64,000 bases of DNA from Tretioscincus oriximinensis (Eukaryota; Chordata; Lepidosauria; Squamata; Gymnophthalmidae): positions 1,090,564 to 1,154,563 of the forward strand of contig JAJVDF010000140.1 of assembly GCA_022410635.1 (NCBI GenBank). The letters are read 5' to 3'. A model generated the notes under the pieces. The model made no database searches and was not told the origin of the DNA. It saw only the letters and a program-made list of their open reading frames with translations. Both the position numbers and the translations under genes were made by a program. Numbering within the stretch: the first letter of the stretch is position 1; each line of letters opens with the position of its first letter. Below, one piece after another: positions 1 to 11,345 of this stretch.

Positions 1-951
1 TTCGGAGTTTTATTTGAGCTTTTTTCAGTTTTTTGCTAGCGGTTTTTCGGAGGAGACTCGGCTTGCGTCCTTCCGTTAGCCGCGCATGCGTGGAGTCGGC
101 AACCCCTTTTGCCAATTAAAAAAAGCTGTCTGGAGCTTTTTGATTTGTTGGCAGCTCCGCTATAAATGGAGATTTTATAATTTATTTTAATCTCTGAGTG
201 TTTGCCGAACCCCATAAACACAGTGGCCAGCCACCATTGGTACTATCCTTCTAACTACTATAATGAGAAAATTTCATCAAACATAGTTTGGGATACAGAC
301 ACCCTGAAATTGTTTCTTCTCTGCAACCAATAAAAGGTCTTCCATCCTCTTTTCTACATAATATCCATAACCTATGCCTTCAGCATTTGAATCTGTGGCC
401 ATTTGAAGTGGTATGACTGAGCAATGTTTCTCAGAAATAAGCTCATCTTCATGGCCAGCTCAAGTAACCTACACAATTTATTCCTGCCTTCACTGTCTTT
501 GCCATCAGGGGAGAGAGGTTGTGAAAGCTTATTTTACTGAAGACTTGCTATTGATAACACGTCTGAAGGAAATAAAGAGGGCAGTGTAATTGCTACTATT
601 ATGTGCACAGTTTTAGTAAACAGATTGATAGGCCCCATAAAATGCCTAATGCAGAAAAAAGGGGGAAAGTCCAACTGGAAATGGGAAATTGATAGAATTC
701 AAAGAAAAAAGGGGAAGAGAAGAGTTGATGTAAATATTAATAGGATAACTATCAGATTGCTGACTATAGTGTGGATAGACAAACATATTAAAATTCGCAT
801 TAATGGGTATAAATGCACTGGAACAGCTGCAGCATTTGTTCTGGTCACACCTAAATTTTAATCCAACTTCAGTCCACTTGAAGAACACCAATGCAAAGGC
901 AATAGTAATTATCTCCACCATTTTGAATGAAGAATGCCAAAAGAAAACAAA
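1..951. other. No gene; unassigned sequence
   Basis: The first 120 bases have CpGs and short inverted stretches unlike the AT-rich sequence after them and may be part of an unknown repeat cut by the window edge. From 240 to 950 I see no recognisable repeat, coding exon or RNA gene. The short open frames have no family resemblance. Confidence 0.5.
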
Positions 952-1069
952 TGTACTGAACCTTATTCCGGATTATATCACAGTATAGAGCTTGGCCATT
1001 GGGCCCTGCCATAGTCTATACTAGCATGTAGATGGCAGGCTCCAATCCAAAAATAAGGCTCAGTGGCCC
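952..1069. mobile_element. Fold-back element, family A (partial)
   Basis: It has the family signature: CTTATTC..GGATTATATC near the left end, then GCATGTAGATGGCAGGCTCC, then AATAAGGCTCAGTGGCCCC at the right end, which is the reverse complement of the left end. Family A is a palindromic, non-coding DNA element of about 145-165 bp, probably a MITE. Confidence 0.7.
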
Positions 1070-1402
1070 CAGAGCAGGAACTTTGTCATTTTTCCCTCTG
1101 AAAGTGAATTGAAGCTGGATTGAAACATAGTTGTGACCAGATGGTTGCTGGTTCAATCCTTAGCAGTTTTTCTATGGAAGAAAGTAATTGCAAACTACCT
1201 CCCACAACAAAGTTGCCCATATAATGTAGACAGGAGTTGACCAAGATAGTATTCAGCAACAAAAGCAAATATTATAGAATCTCAGCAGTACTCTTATGTA
1301 CTACGGGGTTCTTGAGCATTTTGAAGAAGTTTTCCAGAACTACAGTACATTGCAAAAGCATTGAAAAAGGCTAGAAAAACATAATAGTTGCTGTTTCACC
1401 AG
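1070..1402. other. Unassigned; possible old tRNA-type SINE remnant
   Basis: A box-B-like GGTTCAATCC is at 1150-1159 in the context TTGCTGGTTCAATCC, followed by sequence that could be a SINE body. There is no clear box A or tail, so the call is weak. The rest shows nothing recognisable. Confidence 0.2.
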
Positions 1403-1564
1403 CGCCCTGTCTCCACTGACCCTTATTCTGGGTTATATCTTAGTACAGAGCTTGATCATCCATATGCCACTATAGACTATACTGGCATATGGTCTATACA
1501 AGCATCTAGATGGCGGGCTCCTATTTTGAGATATAGCCCAGAATAAGTGTCAGTGGGGACAGAT
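1403..1564. mobile_element. Fold-back element, family A (near full length)
   Basis: The left end GCCCTGTCTCCACTGAC then CTTATTCTGGGTTATATCT is mirrored by the right end GATATAGCCCAGAATAAG then GTCAGTGGGGACAGATC. The whole element is one inverted repeat with a CATATGCCA..TGGCATATG centre. No ORF. This is a good reference copy of the family. Confidence 0.85.
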
Positions 1565-1689
1565 CATTCATTGAAAATTAATTGCTGCAATCCAAACGAC
1601 CAGTGTCTATCAGGGACACATTTTCCACCCTTGCTAAGATTTCCCAACCATCTTTCCAAAGCATGTTTCAAATTAGAGACAGCCCAGAA

Positions 1690-2328
1690 GGATAGATCCC
1701 TTTGCACTTGAAGAAGTAGATTTGTTTTTATTGACTGTGTACAATTCTGGTCACCACATCCCACAAAGGATATCCTGGAACTTGAGAAGGTGCAGAAAAG
1801 GGAACAAGAATGATCGAGGGGCTGGAACACTTCCTATAACTTTGAGAGGTGATCTGAGTGAAGTGCATAAAATCATGCATGGGATGGATAAGGTGAATAG
1901 AGAAAAAATGTTTTCTCTATTGCATAACACTAGGACCAGGGGGCATTCCTTGAAACTGATGGGCAGAAGAGTGAGAACAGACAAGAGAAAGTATTTTTTT
2001 CACCCAGAGGGTCATCGGCCTTTGGAATTTACTTCCAAAAGAGGTGGTGGTAGCTAGCAGCCTGGATAGCTTTAAGACTGGATTAGACAAGTTCATGGAA
2101 GCCAAGGGTATAAACAGCTACTAAGTTGGATGTCTTGATACTGCCTCTGAGATGGAGCAACAGGCAGTATTCCTGAAATGTCATTTGCAGGGCGTCAAGA
2201 ACAGTTGAAGATTTTGCCTTCCTCTGTTCAAGGCTGCCCAGGTGCAATTGGAGAGACAGAATGCTGGACTAGATGGGCTCTGGCCCGATTCAGCTGGGCT
2301 CCTTTTATATTCTTATGTTCTTATGACA
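1690..2328 (+). mobile_element. CR1 LINE 3' end, 5'-truncated, plus orientation
   Basis: Broken frames match the C-terminal part of CR1 ORF2 (reverse transcriptase protein): LRGDLSEVHKIMHGMDKVNREKMF, then TRTRGHSLKLMGRRVRTDK, then FFHPEGH with a frameshift before the usual LWNLLPEEVV. The element ends with the direct repeat TTCTTATGTTCTTATG near 2312-2328, typical of CR1 ends. Stops and frameshifts show it is dead. Confidence 0.85.
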
Positions 2329-2389
2329 GTATCCAAGGGGCTGTTAATTCCCCTTGCTAAATACTTCCTTCTTATTTTTTTCTTCTCCA

Positions 2390-4003
2390 TCTGAAAGTGG
2401 AGTTCTGAAGGCAGTGAAGGAGAATAATGTCAAAATAAAATAAAAACCTTGCTTAGATAGTAAAAATTATTCTGAATGTGGGCTCTAAATTCCATTAAAA
2501 AGAATTATTGTACAGTATTTTACAATAAATAGAAAGCACAGATTTGGGGGAAGGAGTATGTATCTCATTAGGCCAGCATCCCTTTTAAAAATATTTACAT
2601 TAGGTTTGAAAATGCTTTAAATGTTTCGTTTTTTATTATTGCGATTCAGCCTGGGACTTTTTATGGTGCGCTACAAATTCTTAAATAAATTCTGGATGTT
2701 GCATCAGGTAAAAAAGGAATCACGGCTTGTGATCTTGTTTATAACCAATTCTGATTCAACTTTCTGAGTTCTTGGCTTTAAAAATAATAATTATGGGGGG
2801 AAAACAGCCGCTTTCGTTTCTGAATTTCACCCTCAGCCAGTTTTTCTCAGACATCTGATCGAGCATAGTATAGAATTATAAAGACTTTAAAATCGATCGT
2901 TTCACCCTCTGGAATAAAATTAATTTCTCCCAGTTTAAATGGAATTGGAAAGATGTTTTTGATTTTTGAAAACGCAACGACCCACATCCTATCGATTGTG
3001 TATCTTTTTGCAGGTTGTTGGTCTTGAGGCACAACAAGACGGAAAGAAAAATATATTCCTGCCCCACGATGTTCTTTGACCGGAATAAATAATTATCCCA
3101 TGCCGAAATATCTTTACAGAGAATATCGCAATCCTGTCCATAAGAATCTTTAATGCAGAAGAAAATAAGAAGCAAAGATTATATCCCTTTAATTTTCAGT
3201 TTGCAGGGGACTATGGACAAATACAAAAGAAAGAAAGAAAGAGAAATTAATTCGGAAAGGAGAAGAGGAGGGCTGGGTCGTTTTAAGGCTATTTGCAATC
3301 CCGCTGGGCAAAAATATTAAATTTAATTCTTGACTTTTAATTGCAAAAGGCAGCCTATGTGTAAATCCAGCAAGATCCCATAATTTAATTTTTTAAAAAN
3401 ATAATNAGTAGTAAAAATACATGGGCGTGCTCTTTCTGATCTTTTTTTTTCTGGCTGTAATCTTTTTTTGCAACATTTTTCATAAATTCCAGCTGAAACC
3501 CTTATTTTATTTACTTCTAAATTGCCAACAACAAGGAGTTTTGAAATGCATGTTAGTTGTCCATTTGCACAACAAACATTTGCACAATGAACTATCTAGA
3601 AAGTGGAAACCTTGCCATAAAGATGAAAAGCCAGGGGACTCATGGTTGACTTTCTAATGTTCATACACAGGCGAAGTCCCTTCTACTTTGGTTTCAAAGC
3701 ATTAAACGTAGGAAAATGTAAGTCGAGCTGAAAATTCAAATTTATGGGATTTCCCCTTCCTTAATATGCCGAACCCATACATTGGAAATTGCTTTTCACC
3801 CAATTCCCAGCTAAGCATAAATCTCTTTCGCGCCGTTTCTCTTCGCCACTTCCAGGGGAAGGTGGTGGCGACTTGGATTTACGATTTCAGTCCTTCCACA
3901 TTTAATCAAGACATAGATTTGCAGTGGAAATTTGAGATGCACGTTTGGAGAAAGAACTGGGAGTATTAAGGATACAATAATTTACGCTTTAGTCACACTT
4001 GGA
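2390..4003. promoter_or_regulatory. Repeat-poor block, candidate conserved Hox regulatory DNA
   Basis: There is no repeat signature for about 1.6 kb. The block is AT-rich with isolated CpGs, TTAATT/ATAAT homeodomain-type sites, and TTTTTATGG at 2658-2666 and CCATAAAG near 3614, which match the HOX13/CDX core. The part at 3760-3960 is denser in CpG. The short frames (for example 2876-3175 minus) show no family resemblance. The regulatory role is inference from composition and from position between HOXB13 and the expected HOXB9. Confidence 0.3.
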
Positions 4004-4005
4004 CA

Positions 4006-4043
4006 AAAGAAAGAAAGAAAGAAAGAAAGAAAAGAAAGAAAGA
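4006..4043. repeat. (GAAA)n microsatellite
   Basis: A run of AAAG units interrupted once, directly seen. Confidence 0.95.
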
Positions 4044-4450
4044 TTCCCTCGGATTTTTCATTCTCTGTTTTGATTTTTGGAACCATGTTTTGCTATTGTG
4101 TCAGGGGAATGAACGGAAGAACTACTCAGTGCAAAGAGTAAGAATTCTATTCCCCCCCCCAGATGTTATGTAAACCTCTATTTTCTTTCTCTCCCTCTTC
4201 CTTCTTTTGCTAGGTCTTTGCGTGTTAGATTGAAAATGCATTAACGTCAAAAGGTGAGAGGCGTCAGCCTTCCCACCCTCAGAGGACCAGATAGAAAAAT
4301 CCCTGAGTCTCATATACAACTCCCATAACACAACACAAGCTTGTTTACTGACCATGCTGGATTCTTAGTTTCAAAATAATAAAAATAATTAACATTTCAC
4401 ACACCTCATCTCTTTTGGCTACTGGTTTATGACAAGAGTCTTTCTCTTAG

Positions 4451-4593
4451 GCCCTGTCTCTACTGAGACTTATTCTGGGTTATATCTCAGAATAGGCGCT
4501 TGCCGTCCACATGCTAGTGTAGACCACTAGCATGTGGCTAGCCAAGTTCTATACCAAGATATAATCCAGAATAAGCCTCAATGGGGACAGGGC
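4451..4593. mobile_element. Fold-back element, family A (complete)
   Basis: GCCCTGTCTC..ACTGAG to CTCAATGGGGACAGGGC with a perfect inner stem (CCACATGCTAGTG / CACTAGCATGTGG). The flanks CTTAG at 4446-4450 and 4594-4598 could be a 5-bp target duplication, but the bases may also be element ends. Confidence 0.85.
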
Positions 4594-4613
4594 CTTAGAG
4601 GTTGTGGTCACAC

Positions 4614-4895
4614 TTATTTTTTAATTTATTATTTATTTATTTATTTGTACTTATATCCCACCCTATACCCGAAGGTCTCAAGGTGGCCAACCAAACGGTG
4701 GTGCACACAGCTTTTTTTGTTGCTTTCTTCACAACAGACACCTTGTGAAGTAGGTGCGGCTGAGAGAGTTNTAAATAACTGTAACTGGCCCAAGATCACA
4801 CAGCTGGCTTTCATGGAGGAATGGGGAATCGAACCAGGAGACTACCAGATTAGTGTCCAAGACTCTAACCAGTACACCAAACTAGCCCATCATCA
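4614..4895 (-). mobile_element. tRNA-derived SINE, family 1, minus orientation
   Basis: Read on the minus strand, a tRNA-like head (TAGTTTGGTGTACTGGTTAG, then GGTTCGATTCCC box B) comes first. Next is a body with GCTGTGTGATCTTGGGCC and CTGTTGTGAAGAAAGC, then a tail with CCTTCGGGTATAGGGTGGG and (AAAT)n. The tail matches the 3' end of the LINE at 5577-6043. Confidence 0.85.
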
Positions 4896-5576
4896 AAGTG
4901 ACAAGCTGTTTATTTCAGAATTCCCTAACTAACCCAACTTTAGTTTAGATAATGTGCAAATGGACGAATCTGGGTTAAAACCTAGGTGTGGCTGCAGCTT
5001 TACAGCTACCCAGTTCCCCAAAGGATTTAGTGGTGGATGTTTAAGACTGGATATTAATTGCTATACTTTGATATACATGTGGATTTTGTATGTTTTTTAA
5101 AATAAATGTATGTACATTAAAAGAAAAATCCANAAAGAGATATTTGCCTTATTTTGCTGCAGCCAGTTCAGATCTTGTGACACTTTAGGAAACCAATAGA
5201 TTTTATTGTTGCCTGCACACTTCCACTCTGCATTTTATCCCTGTAACAGGGCTTAGAGATCCTTAGAGGCTGGACCACAGCAATCTATGGAAAGGGGCCA
5301 TAAGACAGTGGTGAGAGGAAAATACTATATAGTGACTGAAAACTTCTCCCTTTCTTCCCTCAAACTATGGTACAGTGGTTGCAATTCAGGAAACTGAATT
5401 GCCACCTTGTTCCAGAGTCCATTACCCTGTGGTCTCTAGCTGTGAATTGCTGCTCNAGTGGGAGGTTACAATGGGAACTTGATGACTGACTGGGAATTTG
5501 GTCTCTCTTCCCCCAGTTGCTGGGAGCTGCCTTTGGAAGTGGCTCAGAAACTGGAGTGATTGCAGAACTTAGCATC
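4896..5576. other. No gene; unassigned
   Basis: A degraded AT-rich stretch with a short A-rich run near 5100. No exon, RNA gene or recognisable repeat was found. Confidence 0.5.
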
Positions 5577-6043
5577 AAGGCTCATAAGACTGGCTGCCAA
5601 TTTGCTACCTAGCCCAATTCAAGGTATTAACTCTAACCTTTAAAGCCTTACATAACTTGGGCCCCAAATATCTAAAGGAATGCCTTCTCCCATATGAACC
5701 TGCTCGTGCCCTAAGATCTGCAGGGGAGGCCCTCCTGACTGTACTACCACCCTCAGTGGCAGAAAGGGTGGGAACCCGGAATAGGGCCTTCTCTGTGGCA
5801 GCCCCCAGACTATGGAATAGTCTGCCCCTTCAGGTGCATCAGTCACCATCTCTGTGCACTTTCAGAAAACGCTTAAAGACGCACCTCTTTGGCCTGGCCT
5901 TTGGCTAGAAAACTACAGTCTCCTCCCCATTTTTAGAAAAGGCTGTTTTTAATGTGTTAAAATGATGGTTTTATTGTTAACCGCCCTGAGTCCTATGGGT
6001 ATAGGGCGGTATAAAAATGTAAATAAATAAATAAAATAAATAA
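5577..6043 (+). mobile_element. L2/CR1-type LINE 3' end with intact C-terminal ORF2 frame
   Basis: The frame at 5657-5908 encodes the end of a LINE ORF2 protein: GPKYLKECLLPYEPARALRS, then RNRAFSVAAPRLWNSLPL, then FRKRLKTHLFGLAF, a pattern common to vertebrate L2- and CR1-like elements. After the stop, about 130 bp of 3' UTR ends in CCGCCCTGAG..GGGTATAGGGCGGTATAAAAAT and (TAAA)n. The 88 open codons suggest a fairly young copy. It is 5'-truncated, so it cannot move itself. Confidence 0.85.
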
Positions 6044-6093
6044 GACATACCACTAGGCAGAAAAATAAGAAAAAGGTTGGCAGCATGAACTGA

Positions 6094-6498
6094 GGCCCTT
6101 TCCATGCTCAGCCTTATTCTGGAACATCTCTCAAAACAGGGTCTTGCTTGCAAGTATAGATCATGGCAGGGTCCTATTCCAAAATAACTGGCTTCCAAAT
6201 ACCTAAAGGAACACCTTCTCCCATATCAATCTGCCCATGCATTAAGATCTGCAGAGGAGGCCCTCCTGGTTGTACCATCCCACTCAACAGCAAATGGAGT
6301 GGGAATCTGGGGCAGGGCCTTCTCAGGGCCCCAGACTATGGAACAGTCTCTCTCCCCTTGTGGTGAATCAGTCACCATCACTGTATTTTTTAGAAGAGCC
6401 TTGAAGGTGCACCTCTTTAACCTGGCCTTTGGTTGAAGAAAGGCTGTTTCCTTCCCGCCTTCAGATATCCCAGAAAAAGGCTCAGTTCAGAAAGGGCC
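6094..6498. mobile_element. Fold-back element, family A, split by a LINE fragment
   Basis: The left half begins GGCCCTTTCCATGCTCAGCC and runs to about 6186. The right half (about 6461-6498) is GATATCCCAGAAAAAGGCTC and then AGAAAGGGCC. The two termini pair with each other, so one element is split by about 270 bp of LINE sequence. Confidence 0.75.
6187..6460 (+). mobile_element. L2/CR1-type LINE fragment inside family A element
   Basis: It is similar along its length to 5660-5925 (CCAAATA..CTAAAGGAA, CTTCTCCCATAT, AGATCTGCAGAGGAGGCCCTCCTG, CACCTCTTT..CCTGGCCTTTGG) but has many differences and lacks the LINE 3' UTR and (TAAA)n tail. Confidence 0.75.
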
Positions 6499-9400
6499 AA
6501 TGCCTACTTCTTCAGGTGCAAACAAATCACATGCTGCTGCCCTTTGTTTTGTTATTCTTAGTGCTCCAAGACCCCTTTGGTGGAAATTCTCATCCTGCCT
6601 AGCATTTGAATGCTAGACAGAAACATGGATTTCCTGATCACTTGTGAGGCTTATCTAAGGGAGGCTTCAGACAGACTTGTGGGCAAGTGCCATGTTGGGA
6701 CACCGCTCTTTCTGAGAAATGTCAACATTTTGCTGAACCTTCCAGTAACCCATGCAAGATGAAGCAGAAGAACATTGAACCATGCATCCAGAAATGTACT
6801 ATGGAATGAAAACAAGAAAGAGAAAATGGGATGCGGGAGATGTGTGACCTCATAATGTTTGAGCACGAGCTGTGGATATTTGGTAGCTTCTTTTGCACAC
6901 CATATGAAAACATCACATTTCTTAGAGTAGACGCTTCCCCATTGTGTCTGAGGTATTTCTAGGGTCAGTCTAAATTGTGGGTGCCGAGATTTAAAGCCCC
7001 AAATGACTAGGAACTATGTTATCCAATGGAATGCCTTCTTAAAGTCATCCAATATGACTGACTCTATGAAAGCTTCCTTCTCTGGCCTTGGATACACATC
7101 TACTTTTAAATGAAATACAATTATATGGCTTTTTTCTCTGTAAGTACTTTGATATTATGATTTTACATGTCAGTTCTATATATAATTGTTTGTTGCATCA
7201 GATTTGTTACTCAGATTGTTGTCGATTGGTACATACAAATATTGGGCTGCAGTCCCACTAAGGGAAAAAATAAGTGTGAAAGCTGTGTGACTCTGTGCTG
7301 GACACACTTGTTTCCCATTTATTACAAATGGGGAAAAGGTTTGCCATGCGCTGTTTGCACAGCCACATGGTATTCAAATGCAATTCTCTCAGAAAACTGT
7401 CACATTTGCATTGAGTCTGCGATGGGTAACCATATGCTACAATTGCGATCCTGGAGTCTGGTTCCTAGCAAAGCTAAAAGCTCCCTCAAGGATCAGGTCC
7501 CACAAAACAAGGGAGATTTCAGTAGATCTCCTGCCATTGTTGGCTTTTGACAGCAATTTTAATTTTTCCGACTGCTGCTGCAGGCAATCCAAATTTCTCT
7601 TGTGCCGTGGACCTTGATGCCTGGGAGCCATGAGCCAGAAGCAGCTCCCAGGATTGCAATTCCTGGTTTTACACAATTGAAACATATGCAAAATCAGGGA
7701 TTTTTTGAAAAAAGCCTGTATCACTTGCACTTCCTCAGCAAATGCTCAGCACAACTCCAATCTTTCCCTGCCCTGTCCGGCCACTAAAATGGGGCCAAAG
7801 TGACATGGGGAAGGAGGAAAAGCAGCAAAGTAAATTTAGATCCCATTTCACTGCTTTCAAATGACTTCTTTCCCTCCAGTCACAACTTTTTGCTTTTTGA
7901 TTGTTGTAATTTACTTTGTAAATGTTTCTAGTACTAAAGCTACTATTGTGCCTAGCTGATATTTTCCTAGTAACGTTTATTTGATTTTTCTTCCATTAGC
8001 AATTCATAATTTTTCAAAACATATATTATTTCGAAACAAAGTTTCTGTTCTAGTATTCTGGCCCTTTTTTTTTAGATTAGTGGTTTCTACTGATTTTCTG
8101 CCCAACTTTTTTATAACTACTACTGAGTTGTAGAACAGCTGCTTTTGTTCTTGAGTAGAAGTTCATATTGCAAAATTACTGGATTAATCTGTTTAATACT
8201 CGTATAATCCTTTCCAATGTACTTTTGGTACATGCTGCACACTAGGGGCTTTTCCACCCTTTGGCCCTGTGTACACGGCGGACGAGTGAAATCTGCAATC
8301 TAAAAGTAATTGTGGATTTTGCTGGGAAAAATAGGGGTCACATACCTTTACTTGGATCTGCATGGAGCTGGCACAAGGCTGACAAGAAGACACAGGGAAA
8401 TGAAATTGCGCATGCCCAGCCAGCTGTGATCCTGCAGTCCTACTGGCTGGCATCTTCTCGCGCTGCTCATCTCTTCACAACGGCGCAACAGACAATGCAG
8501 GACACAGGCATTTTGCTATGTAGCAGGAAAAGATCTGGAATAGGGGATTCCTTTTCTAATGCAGATTTTTCTGGATACATGGCAAAACGTAGTAAAGCCT
8601 CCATTAAGACGTGTGGCTGGGCAGCAAAGACGACGGACCATCGCATCAAGAACCATGTGCTTGTCATGTGCATGCAGCCTTTGACTTGGGAATAGTGCAA
8701 GCAATTAGCAGGGACATAGCATTTATTTTGCTGTTTTCTTCAATTAATCTAAATGCATTTTAACCTAACTTTAAATTATTTCACATGTACTGTTTTTAAG
8801 CTGCCCACAATCACTTCTGTGCTATGGAAACATTCTTAATAGAAAGCTCAAGTGCTTTATTCCAGGGCACCTGTGTTCTACATGTTATCATCCATACCAC
8901 AGTGAATGAGGATATCCCCTCATGCAGAGCAAAGAAAGAGAGAGAATTAAGTTTTCCTGCCTAGAGAAGTGCAAAAGATAAGAAATATTCTCCCCAGGCA
9001 ATGAAGAGCTCCCAGAAATCATTCTCTAAAGTAACTGCAAAAGGGTTCCAAGTAAGCATTTTCTAATTAATTTATCGCTTCATAATTTTTCTTTTATAGC
9101 TTTTGCTGCCATGTCAAGTCCTCCTTAATCACATCCAGAGCATTAGTTTAGGGAGATCCCAGATTTCAGACCCTGTAGGTACTCCCAGAAATTAGGGTTA
9201 GAATCTGGTTTTTCTGGCACCATTCTACTGACCTCATTTCAATGTTTTTTCCAGTCACAGAATGCCTTTCAGTAAAGACAAAGCATCTTCTGGAACACGT
9301 GGAGTTCTTTCCAGCACAGTATTCCACTAGGAACAGCATTGCTCAGTTTGCGAATAGCATGGAGAAGGAAGAAAGGAGGGAGTGGTACCGGTTAGGAGGG

Positions 9401-9544
9401 GAGAAGGAGGGACCAGTGTGTGGTCAGTAAAAGCCCACATTTTTTTAAAGAAGCGGTGTAGTTGGGGTTGGGGTTGGTACACAGTTTGAGCACATTTTGG
9501 TGGTTTGAGCAGGGTAAGCAACATCCTGCTTTTGATGTGATGTG
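6499..9544. other. No gene; about 3 kb unassigned
   Basis: Mostly AT-rich single-copy-looking sequence. Open frames at 7167-7550 and 8261-8695 are not convincing: they have no codon bias or family motif and have overlapping frames on the other strand. No clear repeats were found, though 8250-8450 and 7600-7800 could be old ones. Confidence 0.45.
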
Positions 9545-11345
9545 ATCTGCATATGCTAAGACTCTAAGAGGAGCCCTGCTGAATTGGGCCCTAGTCCATC
9601 TAGTCCAGTCTCACACAGTAGTCCACCAATTGCACCTGGGTAGTCTGAAGCAGAAGAAGACAAAATATCCACCTGTTCTCAATGCCCTGCAAATGGTATT
9701 TCAGGAGTACTGCCTGAGACAGTATCAAGACATCCATTCTAGTAGATGTTTATATCCCTGGTGACCATGAACTTGTCTAATCCTCTCTTAAAGCTATCCA
9801 GGCTATTAGCTACTACCATCTCTTCTGGAAGTAAATTCCAAAGGCTGATGACCCTCTGGGTGAAAAAATATTTTTGTTTGTCTATCCTTACTNTTCTGCC
9901 CATCAGTTTTAAGGAATGCCTCCTAGTCCTGGTGCTGTGTAATAGAGAAAACATTTTTTCACTATTCACCTTACCCATCCCATGCACAATTTTATACACT
10001 TCAATCAGATCACCTCTCAAACACNTTCTTTTGAGGCTAAAGAGGCCCCAAGATTGGAGCCACATTTCATTAGGTGCTCCAGCCCCTTGATCATTCTTGC
10101 CCTTTTCTGCACCTTCTCTAGTTCCACAATATCCTTTTTGAGATCTGGTGACCAGAACTATACATAGTATTCCAAATGTGGTCTCACTACAGATTTATAA
10201 AGAGGCAAAATAACACTTGCTGACTTGTTTTTTAATTCCTTTCCTAATTATCCCTAACATTGAATTTGCTTTTTTTTGTTGCTGCTTCTTCACGCTGGGA
10301 TGACATATTCATGGAACTTAGGGTTGCCATACGTCCCAGAACACTGTGAATGTCCTGGTTTTACATCCCGGCATAAAAATCCTGGATTTTTTACGCTTTC
10401 TTCCCCCCATTCTGCATTGTGGAGGCAGAGGGAACCCATAGCTGCCTCTCCCTTCCCACACTGGCTAGCTGTCCGAGTGTGTGCGGGTCTTCTGCTATTG
10501 TCACGCCGCCGTCCTCCAACTCTAAACACCCTGCTGTTCATCGCCATCCCAGCTCATTGGGTGGCATGGCTTAGATGGGCTGCTGGCACCACCAATGGAG
10601 TTCACTTTCCAAGGCGCCACCAACACAAGCTCCGCCCACTGGGCACCTGTGGTAGTAGTGGCAATATGGCAGCAGCCACAGCAGCTACTGGCAGAATGGC
10701 TCTCTTCTTGGTGAAAGCAGCGGCAGCACGTGCTGCAGCTGGGAAAGGCTCAACCACCCTCCATCCTGCCATCCCTGATCCTGCTGCCTTTCCAGGACAG
10801 GAGGGCCGCATGATGTCTCTATCCATCCACCACCATGGCGCGTGTGACTTGCACTGCTCAGTCGGTGCCTGGCAGAGCGTGGAACCTGGTAGGTGTCCAG
10901 GTTGTTTGCTTGCCTGGACTCAGGATGATATTTTCTCATGTCTCTATAGTCTGTTTATGAAAATGGATATAATCCAGTTCACTATAGTTTTCTCCTGGTT
11001 TTGTGAAAATGAATTATGGCAACCCTAATTGAACAAATCCAACAATGCTGCAAAATCCTTTTCCTGCTCTGTCAGTGAAAACATGGTTCCCATCAGTTGG
11101 TAGCAGTAATTGGGGCTCTTTGCCCCAATGTGCATCACTTTATACTTGCTTAAATTGAAGTGCATTTGCCACTTTGCTGCCCACTCTGGAGCTTCTTACA
11201 ATCACTTCCAGTTTTCATTACCCTGAACAGTTTAATGTCATCAGTGAACTTGGCTACCTCATATTTTGACATCCAGATTGTTTATGAATATATTAAAAAG
11301 CAGAAGTACTGAACCCTGGGGTACTCCACTTCTCAACTTCTATGC
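9545..11345 (-). mobile_element. CR1 LINE, minus orientation, interrupted by a TIR element
   Basis: The 3' end is at the low-coordinate side. On the minus strand, 10065-9739 encodes LRGDLIEVYKIVHGMGKVN, then HSLKLMGR and SLWNLLPEEMVVANSLDSFK, the CR1 ORF2 C-terminus, with stop-free frames broken by Ns. The CR1 sequence resumes beyond 11029 (upstream ORF2 region, with the equivalent of NVFMNKLD.. frames degraded) to about 11345. The interruption is the element at 10319-11028. Confidence 0.8.
10319..11028. mobile_element. TIR DNA element (TAGGGTTGCCAT ends) inserted in CR1
   Basis: The termini TTAGGGTTGCCATA (left) and TATGGCAACCCTAA (right) are a perfect 14-bp inverted pair. The inner left part CGTCCCAGAA..GTCCTGGTTTTACATCCC is typical of non-autonomous elements of this end type. 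The flanks TGGAACTT and TTGAACAA are at best a decayed target duplication. The inner part is GC-rich and contains an open frame (part of 10276-11028 plus) that does not resemble a transposase, so I call it non-coding. Confidence 0.7.

Noticed and set aside
1186..1210. mir-196 like string GCAAACTACCTCCCACAAC
   Set aside because: It resembles the complement of the mir-196 seed region only in part (CTACCT) and has no hairpin partner.
10276..11028. 250-codon frame
   Set aside because: It lies inside the TIR element and partly in its GC-rich interior. There is no transposase motif and the codon pattern is not coding-like.
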